Shown in pieces: positions 9,149-17,796 of a stretch of 64,000 nt of DNA. The stretch lies in NCBI GenBank assembly GCA_018241225.1, contig JAFEEG010000020.1, positions 182,283 through 246,282 on the forward strand. The letters are read 5' to 3'. Positions within the stretch are counted from its first letter, which is position 1; each line of letters starts with the position of its first letter. The stretch comes from Pseudomonadota bacterium (GTDB lineage Bacteria; Pseudomonadota; Gammaproteobacteria; Burkholderiales; Burkholderiaceae_C). The notes beneath the pieces were generated by a model, which was not told where the DNA came from, made no database searches, and saw only the letters and a program-made list of their open reading frames with translations. The translations under genes were made by a program, and so were the position numbers.

Positions 9149-9418
9149 ATGAAAAAGCTCTTTCCCCTCTTTGCCATCGCAGCTTTCCTGGCCATGGGCA
9201 GTGCGCACGCAGCCGACAGCTGTGACGCCAAGGCGATCGACAAGAACGGCAAGCCCCTGGCCGGCGCCGCCAAGAACAGCTTCATGAAGAAGTGCCAGAA
9301 AGAGACTGCCGCAGCGGTCTGCGAGCCCAAGGCAGTGGACAAGAACGGCAAGGCCCTGGCCGGTGCGGCCAAGAACAGCTTCATGAAGAAGTGCGAGGCG
9401 GACGCGGCCAAGGGCTGA
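9149..9418 (+). CDS. PsiF-like secreted protein with two near-identical repeats
   Basis: 89 residues with a cleavable signal peptide (1-21, ending AHA). The mature part is two PsiF repeats, each with Cys...DKNGK-x-LAGAAKNSFMKKC (about residues 25-51 and 58-85). PsiF is a phosphate-starvation-inducible periplasmic protein in E. coli; its biochemical role is not established. Each repeat carries two Cys, so disulfides within or between repeats are plausible. The high nucleotide identity between repeats suggests recent duplication. It is a single gene with a terminator directly after it. No PhoB box was recognised by eye in the 128-base gap upstream. Confidence 0.85.
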   Translation: MKKLFPLFAIAAFLAMGSAHAADSCDAKAIDKNGKPLAGAAKNSFMKKCQKETAAAVCEPKAVDKNGKALAGAAKNSFMKKCEADAAKG

Positions 9419-9443
9419 TTGCCCGAGAGCTCCCACAAACAAG

Positions 9444-9476
9444 AAAGGCCCGCTGTGCGGGCCTTTTTGCTTTTTT
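9444..9476. terminator. Bidirectional intrinsic terminator between psiF-like gene and DUF2214 gene
   Basis: The stem AAAGGCCCGC / GCGGGCCTTT has a 3-base TGT loop, followed by TTGCTTTTTT on the plus side and preceded by an A-rich stretch. It fits termination of the convergent genes from both sides. Confidence 0.85.
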
Positions 9477-9486
9477 GGGGGACTGG

Positions 9487-9939
9487 CTACTTGCCGAAGC
9501 CGCGCGCCAGGAACACCGCAAACAGCGGAATCAGCACCAGGACGTGCGCCTGGATCATGACCAGCTTGCGCGTCTTGCGCACCTCTGCTTCGGCCGGCAG
9601 CGCACCGGTGGCGCGCAGTTGCTTGCGCCAGCGCAGGTAGGTCATGGTCGGAAAGATGGAAATCAGGCCGACGATGATGAAGAGCGTGAGCTTCACGTGC
9701 AGCAGCGGGTTGGTCCAGTACCAGGCCGTGCCCTTGACGCCCCACACGGTGCGCGCAATGCCGGTGGCCAGCACCAGGATGGCGGCCATGCCGTAGATCA
9801 TGTCGACGCGCGCCAGGCGCTCGACAACGGCCTTGTTGAGCCACTCCACGCGGCATAGGGCCGCCTCGCTGGAGATGAATACCACCATGGTCAGGATGGC
9901 CAGGAAATGCACGTAAGCCAGGATCGCTTCAAGAGTCAT
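9487..9939 (-). CDS. DUF2214 family four-helix membrane protein
   Basis: 150 residues, almost wholly hydrophobic, with four predicted transmembrane helices (about 5-25, 45-67, 78-100 and 125-147). It fits the DUF2214 family by the opening EAILAYVHFLAILTMVVFI, the central TGIARTVWGVKGTAWYW and the closing HVLVLIPLFAVFLARGFG. Conserved His residues in the first and third helices recall small heme-binding membrane proteins, but that is only suggestive. The function of the family is unknown. Its ATG overlaps the stop of the upstream LysR gene (ATGA, 9936-9939), so the two are translationally coupled. Confidence 0.8.
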   Translation of the reverse strand: MTLEAILAYVHFLAILTMVVFISSEAALCRVEWLNKAVVERLARVDMIYGMAAILVLATGIARTVWGVKGTAWYWTNPLLHVKLTLFIIVGLISIFPTMTYLRWRKQLRATGALPAEAEVRKTRKLVMIQAHVLVLIPLFAVFLARGFGK

Positions 9940-10970
9940 CGTGTTCGCTTTCTTGTGATGGGTTGAGGCAAGCGGGGAGACGAAGGCGGGGCGACTGTAC
10001 CGCCCCAATACTCGGGGCGGCCATATTCGCTCTTGAGAAAGTCAAGCCAGAGACGAACCCGCAGCGGCAGGTGCTTGCGCTGTGGGAACACCGCATAGAT
10101 GCCGTTGGGCGGAGCCGCGAACTCTTCCAGCACGGGGATCAGCAGGCCGGCATCGATCTCGGCCTCCACTTCCCAGGTACTGCGCCAGGCGATGCCGTGG
10201 CCGGCCAGGCACCAGTCGTGCAGCACCTGGCCGTCGGAGCAATCGAGCGGTCCGGTGGGCTTGAGGTGGATGACCTCGAAGTCAACCTCGACCTCATCGA
10301 CGCCCGCGCCCGACAGGGCGCCTTCATGATTCCGCCCCTGGGCGGTCCGCGGCACGCGGAACGCCCAGCCGCGGGTTTGAGAAGCATCGCTCGACAACGT
10401 CAGGCAGGCGAAGCGGGACAGGTCGCTGGGGTGCTGCGGCGTGCCGTGGCGGCGCAGGAAGGCCGGCGTGGCGACGCAGCGGCGCCGGTTGTCGGCCAGG
10501 CGCATGCTCACCAGCGAGGAGTCGGGCATGTCGCCCACGCGCACCGCGCAATCGAAGTTCTCGCCGGCCACGTCGATCACCCGGTCGCTCAGGTTCAGCG
10601 AGATGGTCACCTCGGGATGAAGCGCATGAAAGCGCGGCACCAGCGGTGCCACGTGGCGCCGGCCGAAACCGGCCGGGGCGGTGACCCGCAGGTGGCCGCT
10701 GGCCTTCACGCGGCCGGCGCTCACGCTGGCCTCGGCGTTGGCCAGTTCCACCAGCAGGCGCTGGCACTCTTCCAGGAAGGCGCTGCCCTCGTGGGTGAGG
10801 CTGATGCGCCGCGTGGTGCGCACCAGCAGCTTCACGCCCAGGCGCTGCTCCAGTCCGTCGAGCCGGCGCCCCATGATGGCCGGCGCCACGCCCTCGGCCT
10901 TGGCGGCCGCGGTCAGGCTGCCGCGGGTGGCAATGGCAACGAAGGATTCGAGCTGCTTGAGACGGTCCAT
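9936..10970 (-). CDS. LysR-family transcriptional regulator
   Basis: 344 residues. An N-terminal winged helix-turn-helix occupies ~1-60 (LESFVAIATRGSLTAAAKAEGV, AIMGRRLDGLEQRLGV). A periplasmic-binding-like effector domain begins at ~90 (GHLRVTAPAGFGRRHVAPLV). The effector domain contains an extra insertion around residues 205-235 relative to typical 300-residue LysR proteins, and the C-terminus carries a Pro/Arg-rich tail. It lies 28 bases downstream of the CoA-transferase gene and overlaps the DUF2214 gene by 4 bases. Unlike most LysR genes it is co-directional with its probable targets, rather than divergent. The effector is unknown. Confidence 0.9.
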   Translation of the reverse strand: MDRLKQLESFVAIATRGSLTAAAKAEGVAPAIMGRRLDGLEQRLGVKLLVRTTRRISLTHEGSAFLEECQRLLVELANAEASVSAGRVKASGHLRVTAPAGFGRRHVAPLVPRFHALHPEVTISLNLSDRVIDVAGENFDCAVRVGDMPDSSLVSMRLADNRRRCVATPAFLRRHGTPQHPSDLSRFACLTLSSDASQTRGWAFRVPRTAQGRNHEGALSGAGVDEVEVDFEVIHLKPTGPLDCSDGQVLHDWCLAGHGIAWRSTWEVEAEIDAGLLIPVLEEFAAPPNGIYAVFPQRKHLPLRVRLWLDFLKSEYGRPEYWGGTVAPPSSPRLPQPITRKRTR

Positions 10971-10998
10971 CGGGCGTGCTGACTCCGGGGCCTGGGCC

Positions 10999-12216
10999 TC
11001 ACTCGGCCCGGGTGGTGATGCCCTGCGCCACCAGGCGGGCGATCTGCTCGTCGGTGTAGCCGGCCTCGCGCAGCAGTTGCGTGCCGTGCTCGTTCAGCGT
11101 GGGCGGCTGCAGGCGGATGCCGGGGCGCTCGCCCCCCACGGTGAACGGCATCAGCGGCACCTTGGAGGTGCTGCCGTCGTTCATGCGTACCGGCGCCAGG
11201 CCACCCGTGGCGTTCAGGTGCGGATCGTCGAACAGCTCCTGCGGCTTGGTGATGGGTGCAAAAGGCAGTTCGTTCTCTTCGAACACCCTGGCCAGCTCGG
11301 CCGCGCTGAAGCCCGCCAGGCTGGAGCGCAGCTGCGGCATGAGCCAATCGCGTGCGCGGACCCGGTCGTTGTTGGTGGCCAGGCGAGGATCGGCATGCAT
11401 GTCCATCAGGCCGAAGGCCTTGCAGAACACCGCCCACTGCTTGTCGCTCACCACGGCCAGGAAGATCTGCTCGCCGTCTTTCACGGTGAACACGTCGTAG
11501 ATGCCCCAGGCCGAGATGCGGCTGGGCATGGGGTCGGCCGCCTTGCCGGTGGCGGCGAACTGCATCATGTGCTGCGCCACCAGGAACACGTTGTTCTCGA
11601 ACAGGGCCGATTGCACTTCGCAGCCCTTGCCGGTGAGCTCGCGCTGGCGCAGCGCCGCCATGGCGCCGATGGCACCGAACATGCCGCCCATGATGTCGTT
11701 CACGCTGGTGCCCGCGCGCAGCGGGTCGCCCTGGCGGCCGGTCATGTAGGCCAGGCCGCCCATCATCTGCACCACCTCGTCCAGCGCGGTGCGGTGGTCG
11801 TAGGGGCCGGGCAGGAAGCCCTTGTGGCTGACGTAGATGAGGCGCGGGTTGATGCGACTCAGCGTCTCGTAGTCCAGCCCCAGCTTCTTCATGGTGCCGG
11901 GCTTGAAGTTCTCGCTGACGATGTCGGCGCTGGCAATGAGGCGCAGTGCCGCCTCGATGCCCTCGGGCTTCTTCAGGTCGAGCGCGATGCTTTTCTTGTT
12001 GCGGTTGAAGGTGGGGAAGAAGCCTGCGCCCGAGCCCAGCAGGCGGCGCGTGCTGTCGCCCTCGATCGGCTCGACCTTGATGACTTCGGCGCCCAGGTCA
12101 CCCAGCAGCAGGCCGCAGGTGGGGCCCATGACCATGTGGGTGAACTCGACGACCCGCACGCCCGCGTAGGGCAGCGGCGCGGCGGAACTGGAAGTGGAAT
12201 TGCTGTCGGTAGTCAT
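10999..12216 (-). CDS. CaiB/BaiF family CoA-transferase
   Basis: 405 residues; family III CoA-transferase that moves CoA between carboxylic acids via an aspartyl-CoA thioester intermediate. The family phrases RVVEFTHMVMGPTCGLLLGDLGAEVIKVE, RNKKSIALDLK and VSENFKPGTMKKLGLDY are visible in parts (residues ~20-115), as is the downstream GTSVNDIMGGMFGAIGAMAAL. The substrate cannot be read directly. The 4-base overlap with the HMG-CoA-lyase-type gene suggests that its CoA ester product is cleaved by that enzyme; relatives such as glutarate/3-hydroxymethylglutarate CoA-transferase use succinyl-CoA as donor. The start is the ATG at 12216, within the overlap. Confidence 0.9.
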   Translation of the reverse strand: MTTDSNSTSSSAAPLPYAGVRVVEFTHMVMGPTCGLLLGDLGAEVIKVEPIEGDSTRRLLGSGAGFFPTFNRNKKSIALDLKKPEGIEAALRLIASADIVSENFKPGTMKKLGLDYETLSRINPRLIYVSHKGFLPGPYDHRTALDEVVQMMGGLAYMTGRQGDPLRAGTSVNDIMGGMFGAIGAMAALRQRELTGKGCEVQSALFENNVFLVAQHMMQFAATGKAADPMPSRISAWGIYDVFTVKDGEQIFLAVVSDKQWAVFCKAFGLMDMHADPRLATNNDRVRARDWLMPQLRSSLAGFSAAELARVFEENELPFAPITKPQELFDDPHLNATGGLAPVRMNDGSTSKVPLMPFTVGGERPGIRLQPPTLNEHGTQLLREAGYTDEQIARLVAQGITTRAE

Positions 12217-13166
12217 GCTTGTAGGGAAGTGCCGGGCACGAAGCCCAGGGGCAGGCCGGCCTCGGCCGTCATGCCATAGACGGGCTCACCAGGCAGGCCC
12301 GCCATGAGCGGAGCCCGCGCCGCGACGAGACGGGGGATGTCGATGCCGGTGGCGACGCCCATGGCCTCGAACATGAAGACAAGGTCTTCGGTCACCACGT
12401 TGCCCGAGGCGCCTGGGGCATAGGGACAGCCGCCCAGGCCGCCCAGCGAGGCGTCGAAGGTGCGCACGCCCTCGTCCCAGGCTGCCAGGCAGTTGGCAAT
12501 GCCCAGGCCGCGCGTGTTGTGCATATGGGCCGCACCGGCGTGCCCGCCGATTTCGGTGCGCAGGCGGCGGAACAGGCGCCGCACCTGGGCAGGGTTGGCA
12601 TGGCCCACGGTATCGGACAGGCCCACGTCGTCGGCACCGGCCTCGACGCACTGCACCGCCAGGCGGATCACGTCGTCTTCGGGCACCAGGCCCTGCAAGG
12701 TGCAGCCAAAGGCGGTCGAAATGCCGACCTCCAGGCCTGCACCCGGCGCCAGCTCTGTGCGCAGCTGGGCAATGGCGCGCACTTCTTCGACCATCTCGGT
12801 GGGCGTCTTGCGCACGTTGGCCAGCGAATGCGCATGGCTGGCCGACACCGGCATGGTCAGTTTGTGCGCGCCGGCTTCGAGCGCGGCCTGCGCGCCCTTG
12901 CGGTTGGGCACCAGCGCCATCACGGCCAGGCCGGGCAGTTGCACGGCGTGGCGCACCACATCGGCCGCATCGGCCATCTGCGGCAGCAGCCGGGCGGGCA
13001 CGAACGAGGCCACCTCGATCTCGCGCAGGCCGGCCGCGTGCAGCGCGTCGATCCAGCGCAGCTTGTCGGCGGTGGGCATGGTGGACTTGACCGATTGCAG
13101 GCCGTCGCGCGGCCCGACTTCGCTGATCAGTACGGCAGGCGCCGTGTGCGTGGGGCCCGAAGACAT
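12213..13166 (-). CDS. Hydroxymethylglutaryl-CoA lyase family enzyme
   Basis: 317 residues; a HMGL-like TIM barrel that would cleave (S)-HMG-CoA or an analogue to acetyl-CoA plus an oxo acid. Key features are EVGPRDGLQ (residues ~16-24, metal and substrate binding), the metal-binding HMHNTRG, the family-signature loop GGLGGCPYAPGASGNVVTED containing the catalytic Cys, and VGLSDTVGHANP. An AAGGAGCTG ribosome-binding site lies 8 bases before the ATG at 13166. It is the first gene of the HMGL/CoA-transferase/LysR/DUF2214 series. It could serve leucine catabolism, but no isovaleryl-CoA or methylcrotonyl-CoA genes are nearby, so a dedicated HMG-like acid pathway is equally possible. Confidence 0.9.
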   Translation of the reverse strand: MSSGPTHTAPAVLISEVGPRDGLQSVKSTMPTADKLRWIDALHAAGLREIEVASFVPARLLPQMADAADVVRHAVQLPGLAVMALVPNRKGAQAALEAGAHKLTMPVSASHAHSLANVRKTPTEMVEEVRAIAQLRTELAPGAGLEVGISTAFGCTLQGLVPEDDVIRLAVQCVEAGADDVGLSDTVGHANPAQVRRLFRRLRTEIGGHAGAAHMHNTRGLGIANCLAAWDEGVRTFDASLGGLGGCPYAPGASGNVVTEDLVFMFEAMGVATGIDIPRLVAARAPLMAGLPGEPVYGMTAEAGLPLGFVPGTSLQA

Positions 13167-13426
13167 CGGACAGCTCCTTGGAATGCGGAGAATCGAGACT
13201 ATTTTGGCATCGGGTGCCCAGCCTCGCGGTCAATTAGGTGTAATTTTGTCATTAATCAATCGCTTACAAGGCTCTTAATAGTTCGCCCGGTATCAAATAA
13301 AGTACTGGTTCGAGCGCATTGGCGCTGCCGTGCCCCTGTGTCCGGCCTGCTTTTCTCGCCGGATCGGCCCCACGCGCCGCCAGCCCGACGCGCTACGCGA
13401 TCTCTATCTTCTGGAAGTAACGCCCC
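13167..13426. promoter_or_regulatory. Divergent intergenic region between HMG-CoA-lyase gene and glcB
   Basis: 260 bases separate divergent starts. The centre (about 13225-13315) is much more AT-rich than its surroundings and contains several TTAAT/ATTAAT-like words and TTGTCA, TTACAA and TATCAAATAAA. It probably carries the promoters for both genes and operator sites, but I could not fix a convincing -35/-10 pair. Confidence 0.5.
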
Positions 13427-15628
13427 ATGACTCAACGCACCACCGTCCACGGCCTGCAAGTGGCCACCGAACTGCACCGCTTCATCGAAGAAAAAGTGCT
13501 GCCTGGCGCCGGCATCCAGAGCGCATCGTTCTGGAAAGGCTTTGACGCCATCGTCAGCGAACTCGCGCCCAAGAACGCGGCCCTGCTGGCCGAGCGCGAC
13601 CGCCTGCAAGCCGAAATGGACACCTGGCACAAGGCCAACCCCGGCCCGATCACGCCCGCGGCCATGCCCGGCTACCGCGCATTCCTGGAAAAGATCGGCT
13701 ACCTGCAGCCGCAACCCAAGGGCGTGAAGACCACCACCGCCAACGTCGACGCCGAGCTGGCCCTGCAGGCCGGCCCGCAGCTGGTGGTGCCCATTCTCAA
13801 CGCCCGCTACGCGCTCAACGCCGCCAACGCCCGCTGGGGCTCGCTGTACGACGCGCTCTACGGCACCGACGCCATCTCCGAAGAAGGCGGCGCCGAGAAG
13901 GGCAAGGGCTACAACCCGGTGCGCGGCGCCAAGGTCATCGCCTTTGCGCGCGACGTGCTCGACCAGGCCGCCCCGCTGGCCAGCGGCTCGCACAAGGACG
14001 CCACCGGCTACAGCGTGAAGGACGGCCAGCTGGCCGTGGCGCTGCAGGGCGGCGCCAGCTCCGGCCTGAAGGACCCGGCCGTGTTCGCCGGCTACCAGGG
14101 TGACGCGGCTGCGCCCTCGTCGGTGCTGCTCAAGCACAACGGCATCCACCTGGACATCCAGATCGACCGCAGCACGCCCATCGGCAAGACCGACGCCGCC
14201 GGCGTGAGCGACGTGGTGGTCGAATCGGCCCTCTCCACCATCCTGGACCTGGAAGACTCCGTGGCCGTGGTGGACGCCGAAGACAAGGTGCTGGCCTACA
14301 GCAACTGGCTGGGCATCCAGCTGGGCACCCTGACCGAGGAAGTGAGCAAGGGCGGCACGACCTTCACCCGCCGCCTGAACGCCGACCGCGTCTACACCGC
14401 ACCCAGCGGCAAGGGCGAAGTCAAGCTGCACGGCCGCTCGCTCATGTTCGTGCGCAACGTGGGCCACCTGATGACCAACCCGGCCATCCTGTGGGCGGAC
14501 GGCAAGGAAATCCCCGAAGGCATCATGGACGCGGTCATCACCACCGCCATCGCCATGTACGACCTGCATGGCAAGGGCGCCAACGGTATCCGCAACTCGC
14601 GCACCGGCAGCATCTACATCGTCAAGCCGAAGATGCACGGCCCCGCCGAAGTGGCCTTTGCCAACGAGCTGTTCGGCCGTGTCGAGCAGGTGCTGGGCCT
14701 GGCGGCCAACACCGTGAAGCTGGGCATCATGGACGAAGAGCGCCGCACCAGCGTGAACCTGCAGGCCAGCATTGCGGCCGCACCGGCGCGCGTGGCCTTC
14801 ATCAACACCGGCTTCCTGGACCGCACCGGCGACGAGATGCACACCGCCATGCAAGGCGGCCCGATGCTGCGCAAGGGCGACATCAAGAACACCAAGTGGA
14901 TTGCCGCCTACGAGCGCAACAACGTGCTGACGGGCCTGAACTGCGGCCTGCGCGGCAAGGCGCAGATCGGCAAGGGCATGTGGGCCATGCCCGACCTGAT
15001 GGCCGACATGCTCAAGGCCAAGATCGCCCACCCCAAGGCCGGCGCCAACACCGCCTGGGTGCCTTCGCCCACGGCCGCCACGCTGCACGCGCTGCACTAC
15101 CACCAGGTGAACGTGGCGCAGGTCCAGCAGGAGCTGGAGAAGATCGACGCCGAAGCCGAGCGCGAAGCCATCCTGGCCGACCTGCTGCAGCCGCCGATCA
15201 CCGCCACGCCCAACTGGAGCGATGCCGACAAGCAGGCCGAGCTGGACAACAACGTGCAGGGCATCCTGGGCTACGTGGTGCGCTGGATCGACCAGGGCGT
15301 GGGCTGCTCCAAGGTGCCCGACATCCACAACGTGGGCCTGATGGAAGACCGCGCCACGCTGCGCATCTCGGCCCAGCACATCGCCAACTGGCTGCTGCAC
15401 GGCGTGGTCACCAAGGACCAGGTCAACGCCACCTTCGAGCGCATGGCCGCCGTGGTGGACAAGCAGAACGCGGGCGACGCGCTCTACCGGAACATGGCCG
15501 GCAACTTCAAGACCAGCGCCGCCTACCAGGCCGCGCAGGACCTGGTGTTCAAGGGCATCGAGCAACCCAGCGGCTACACCGAGCCGCTGCTGCACGCCTG
15601 GCGCCTGAAGGTGAAGGCCGCGGCCTGA
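13427..15628 (+). CDS. glcB: Malate synthase G
   Basis: 733 residues; condenses glyoxylate and acetyl-CoA to malate in the glyoxylate/glycolate pathway. The length and whole-sequence pattern are those of the monomeric G form (about 720-730). Recognisable segments are [42 protein letters not shown] (the ILDLEDSVA metal-site region), [19 protein letters not shown] and GKGMWAMPD. Catalytic Arg, Glu and Asp lie in these conserved blocks. The start at 13427 ([10 protein letters not shown]) follows an AAGTAACG sequence as ribosome-binding site. Isocitrate lyase and glycolate oxidase genes are not in the window. A strong terminator follows. Confidence 0.96.
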   Translation: MTQRTTVHGLQVATELHRFIEEKVLPGAGIQSASFWKGFDAIVSELAPKNAALLAERDRLQAEMDTWHKANPGPITPAAMPGYRAFLEKIGYLQPQPKGVKTTTANVDAELALQAGPQLVVPILNARYALNAANARWGSLYDALYGTDAISEEGGAEKGKGYNPVRGAKVIAFARDVLDQAAPLASGSHKDATGYSVKDGQLAVALQGGASSGLKDPAVFAGYQGDAAAPSSVLLKHNGIHLDIQIDRSTPIGKTDAAGVSDVVVESALSTILDLEDSVAVVDAEDKVLAYSNWLGIQLGTLTEEVSKGGTTFTRRLNADRVYTAPSGKGEVKLHGRSLMFVRNVGHLMTNPAILWADGKEIPEGIMDAVITTAIAMYDLHGKGANGIRNSRTGSIYIVKPKMHGPAEVAFANELFGRVEQVLGLAANTVKLGIMDEERRTSVNLQASIAAAPARVAFINTGFLDRTGDEMHTAMQGGPMLRKGDIKNTKWIAAYERNNVLTGLNCGLRGKAQIGKGMWAMPDLMADMLKAKIAHPKAGANTAWVPSPTAATLHALHYHQVNVAQVQQELEKIDAEAEREAILADLLQPPITATPNWSDADKQAELDNNVQGILGYVVRWIDQGVGCSKVPDIHNVGLMEDRATLRISAQHIANWLLHGVVTKDQVNATFERMAAVVDKQNAGDALYRNMAGNFKTSAAYQAAQDLVFKGIEQPSGYTEPLLHAWRLKVKAAA

Positions 15629-15650
15629 TCCGCTCCTCGCTTCAAGAAGT

Positions 15651-15678
15651 AAAGCGCCCCTCGGGGCGCTTTTTTTTC
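15651..15678 (+). terminator. Intrinsic terminator after glcB
   Basis: The stem AAAGCGCCCC / GGGGCGCTTT is nearly contiguous (T at the loop) and followed by a run of eight T. Confidence 0.9.
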
Positions 15679-15757
15679 ACGTTATGGCCATTTGAACGAT
15701 GGCCTTTACGCCATTCTGGGGATGGCAAGGACGGCTGCGGCGGGAACAATCGCAGGC

Positions 15758-16042
15758 ATGTCACACGTCCTCACCTCACAACACCCATCTTCCCACCCGC
15801 CGCCCGCGCGGCTGAACAGCGCGCAGCTGCGCGAACTGAGCCAGCAGTGGCGCCAGCGCGTGGACGAAGACCCCGAGAAGGTCCAGCGGGTCGCCAACGT
15901 CCTCGAGTGGCTGGCCGCGCAACGCGAAGCACCGACGCCGTCGTCCGCGCGCACGACCACGCAGCAGCGCACTTTCTGGCAAGGGCTCGCTTCGTGGCGC
16001 ATTCGCCTGTCGCGCCTGGCGCACCTGCATCTGGCGCGCTGA
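15758..16042 (+). CDS. Small hypothetical protein
   Basis: 94 residues from the ATG at 15758 (MSHVLTSQHP); a longer version from a TTG at 15692 is possible but less likely because it would begin right after the glcB terminator. The body is basic and helical (NSAQLRELSQQWRQRVDEDPEKVQRVANVLEWLAAQ), with a C-terminal Arg/Leu/His-rich segment. There is no signal peptide or membrane helix. I do not recognise a family. It is bracketed by terminators at 15651 and 16075, so it looks like a free-standing gene. Codon use (GC-rich third positions) supports a real gene. Confidence 0.55.
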   Translation: MSHVLTSQHPSSHPPPARLNSAQLRELSQQWRQRVDEDPEKVQRVANVLEWLAAQREAPTPSSARTTTQQRTFWQGLASWRIRLSRLAHLHLAR

Positions 16043-16074
16043 CCCCGCCACACTCCGACAGACAGCACTGACAG

Positions 16075-16099
16075 CACGGCCCCTCGGGGCCGTTTTTGC
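16075..16099 (+). terminator. Intrinsic terminator after the small hypothetical gene
   Basis: The stem ACGGCCCC / GGGGCCGT with a short TC loop region is followed by TTTTTGCG. It separates the 94-residue gene from the DUF3300 gene. Confidence 0.8.
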
Positions 16100-16266
16100 G
16101 CTTGTGGACGCCCCATTGCGCGATGTTGCGCCTGCGTCGACACGAGTTCCTTTTCTCGATTGCAGCCCCGCAGGCGCCCCGCTATGCTCGGCCGCACGGT
16201 GCGCTCAAGGAGGGCCGCACCCGGCCTGGCCGCCGTGCGGCAGGTCACAAAACAAAAGGAGCTTCC

Positions 16267-17739
16267 ATGTATCGACTGGCTTCCCGGTTCATGCGAACAA
16301 TGTTCGCCACGTTCCTGGCCTTGGGTGCGTCGCTGGCCATGGCCCAGCAGACTTTCAGCAAAGAGCAGATCGACCAGATGATGGCGCCCATCGCGCTGTA
16401 TCCCGATTCGCTGCTGTCCCAGGTGCTCATGGCCGCCACCTACCCGGCCGATGTGGCCGACGCCGCCAAGTGGTCCAAGGCCAACCCCAAGCAGACGGGC
16501 GACGCCGCCGTGAAGGCAGTGCAGGACCAGACCTGGGACCCGAGCGTGCAGTCGCTCGTGGCCTTTCCGCAGGTGATCCAGATGATGGGCGACCAGCCCG
16601 ACTGGGTGCAGAACCTGGGTGACGCCTTCCTCGCGTCGTCCAAGGACGTGCTCGATTCGGCCCAGCGACTGCGTACCAAGGCACAGCAGAACGGCAGCCT
16701 CAAGACCAACGAGCAGCAGACGGTCACGGTCGAGCAGGAGCCGCAGACGCAGCAGACCGTCATCAAGATCGAGCCCACCAACCCGCAGACGGTCTATGTG
16801 CCGGCCTACAACCCGACGGTGGTCTACGGCGCCTGGCCCTATCCGGCCTACCCGCCCTACTACTACCCGCCCTATGCGGGCTGGTATCCGGGCGCGGCCC
16901 TGGCCACCGGCATCGCCTTCGGCGTGGGCGTGGCGGCGGTGGGCGCCCTGTGGGGCGGCTGCAACTGGGGTGGCGGCGACGTGAACATCAACACCAACCG
17001 CTACAACAGCATCAACACCAACCGCCAGATCTCGGCCAACCAGACCAAGTTCCAGCACAACGCGGCCAACCGCAAGGGCGTGCCCTACCGCGACCAGGCC
17101 AGCCAGCAGCGCTTTGGCAACAACCGCGCGGGCGACCCGTCGCAGCGCTCTGACTTCCGCGGCCGTGACAACGCCCGTGACTCGCAGCGCCAGCAAGCCG
17201 AAGGCGCGCTGCGCGACCGCGGCATGGACCCGGGCCAGGAGCGCGACCGCCTGCGCAACGACCCCGGCACGCGCGAGCGCGCCCAGCAGGCGGCAGACCG
17301 GTCCGGCCAGCGCGGCGGCGCAGGGGACCGCGCGGGTGACCGCGCCGGCGACCGGGCTGGTGACCGTGCAGGCGGGCGCGCTGGCGACCGGGCTGGTGGT
17401 GGCGACCGTGCTGGCGGCGGGCTCGATCGGGGCGGCGCCGGTGGCGACCGTGCAGGCGGCGGCGCCAACCGTGGCGGCGGTGCTCACCAGGTCAGCAACC
17501 GAGCTGGCGACAGCGCACTGCGTGGCGCCGGCGACGGCCAAGGTGCACGCCAGAGCTACGACCGCGGCAATGCCAGCCGTCAGTCGATGGGTAGCAGCAA
17601 CCGTGGCGGAGGCAGCAGCGGGTTCTCCGGCGGCAATCGTGGTGGCGGCGGAGGCTTCCATGGCGGTGGTGGCGGTGGCCGCGGTGGTGGCGGTGGTGGC
17701 GGTGGTGGCCGCGGAGGTGGCGGTGGCGGACGGCGCTAG
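16267..17739 (+). CDS. DUF3300 family exported protein with Gly/Arg/Asp-rich repeat tail
   Basis: 490 residues. A signal peptide spans ~1-24 (LALGASLAMA then QQ). The DUF3300 domain follows (about 25-190): QIDQMMAPIALYPDSLLSQVLMAATYP is the family hallmark, visible as IALYPDSLLSQVLMAATYP, and VYVPAYNPTVVYGAWPYPAY is typical. A Pro/Tyr-rich segment and a hydrophobic helix (GIAFGVGVAAVGALW) come next. The C-terminal ~150 residues are low complexity: (AGDR)n repeats, then GGG/RGG runs. An AAAAGGAGC ribosome-binding site precedes the ATG at 16267. The family is of unknown function and commonly paired with DUF2950, as here. The tail could bind nucleic acid, polyphosphate or cell wall, which is speculation. 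Confidence 0.85.
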   Translation: MYRLASRFMRTMFATFLALGASLAMAQQTFSKEQIDQMMAPIALYPDSLLSQVLMAATYPADVADAAKWSKANPKQTGDAAVKAVQDQTWDPSVQSLVAFPQVIQMMGDQPDWVQNLGDAFLASSKDVLDSAQRLRTKAQQNGSLKTNEQQTVTVEQEPQTQQTVIKIEPTNPQTVYVPAYNPTVVYGAWPYPAYPPYYYPPYAGWYPGAALATGIAFGVGVAAVGALWGGCNWGGGDVNINTNRYNSINTNRQISANQTKFQHNAANRKGVPYRDQASQQRFGNNRAGDPSQRSDFRGRDNARDSQRQQAEGALRDRGMDPGQERDRLRNDPGTRERAQQAADRSGQRGGAGDRAGDRAGDRAGDRAGGRAGDRAGGGDRAGGGLDRGGAGGDRAGGGANRGGGAHQVSNRAGDSALRGAGDGQGARQSYDRGNASRQSMGSSNRGGGSSGFSGGNRGGGGGFHGGGGGGRGGGGGGGGGRGGGGGGRR

Positions 17740-17796
17740 GCCGCCGCGAGCCGATCGCTCACTTCAGCACCCACTCAATCGCGAGGTTCACAAGAC

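Noticed and set aside
13200-13215. Possible sigma-54 -24/-12 site (TGGCAT...TGC)
   Set aside because: The GG-to-GC distance is 8 rather than 10 bases, so it does not meet the consensus.
13256-15595. 779-codon minus-strand open frame
   Set aside because: Fully antisense to glcB; composition (Val/His/Gln/Leu repeats) is the mirror of a GC-rich gene and no protein family fits.
17320-17740. Repeat-rich DNA as a possible CRISPR array
   Set aside because: The repeats are short, in frame and code for AGDR/Gly runs inside the DUF3300 gene; there are no spacers of constant length and no cas genes.
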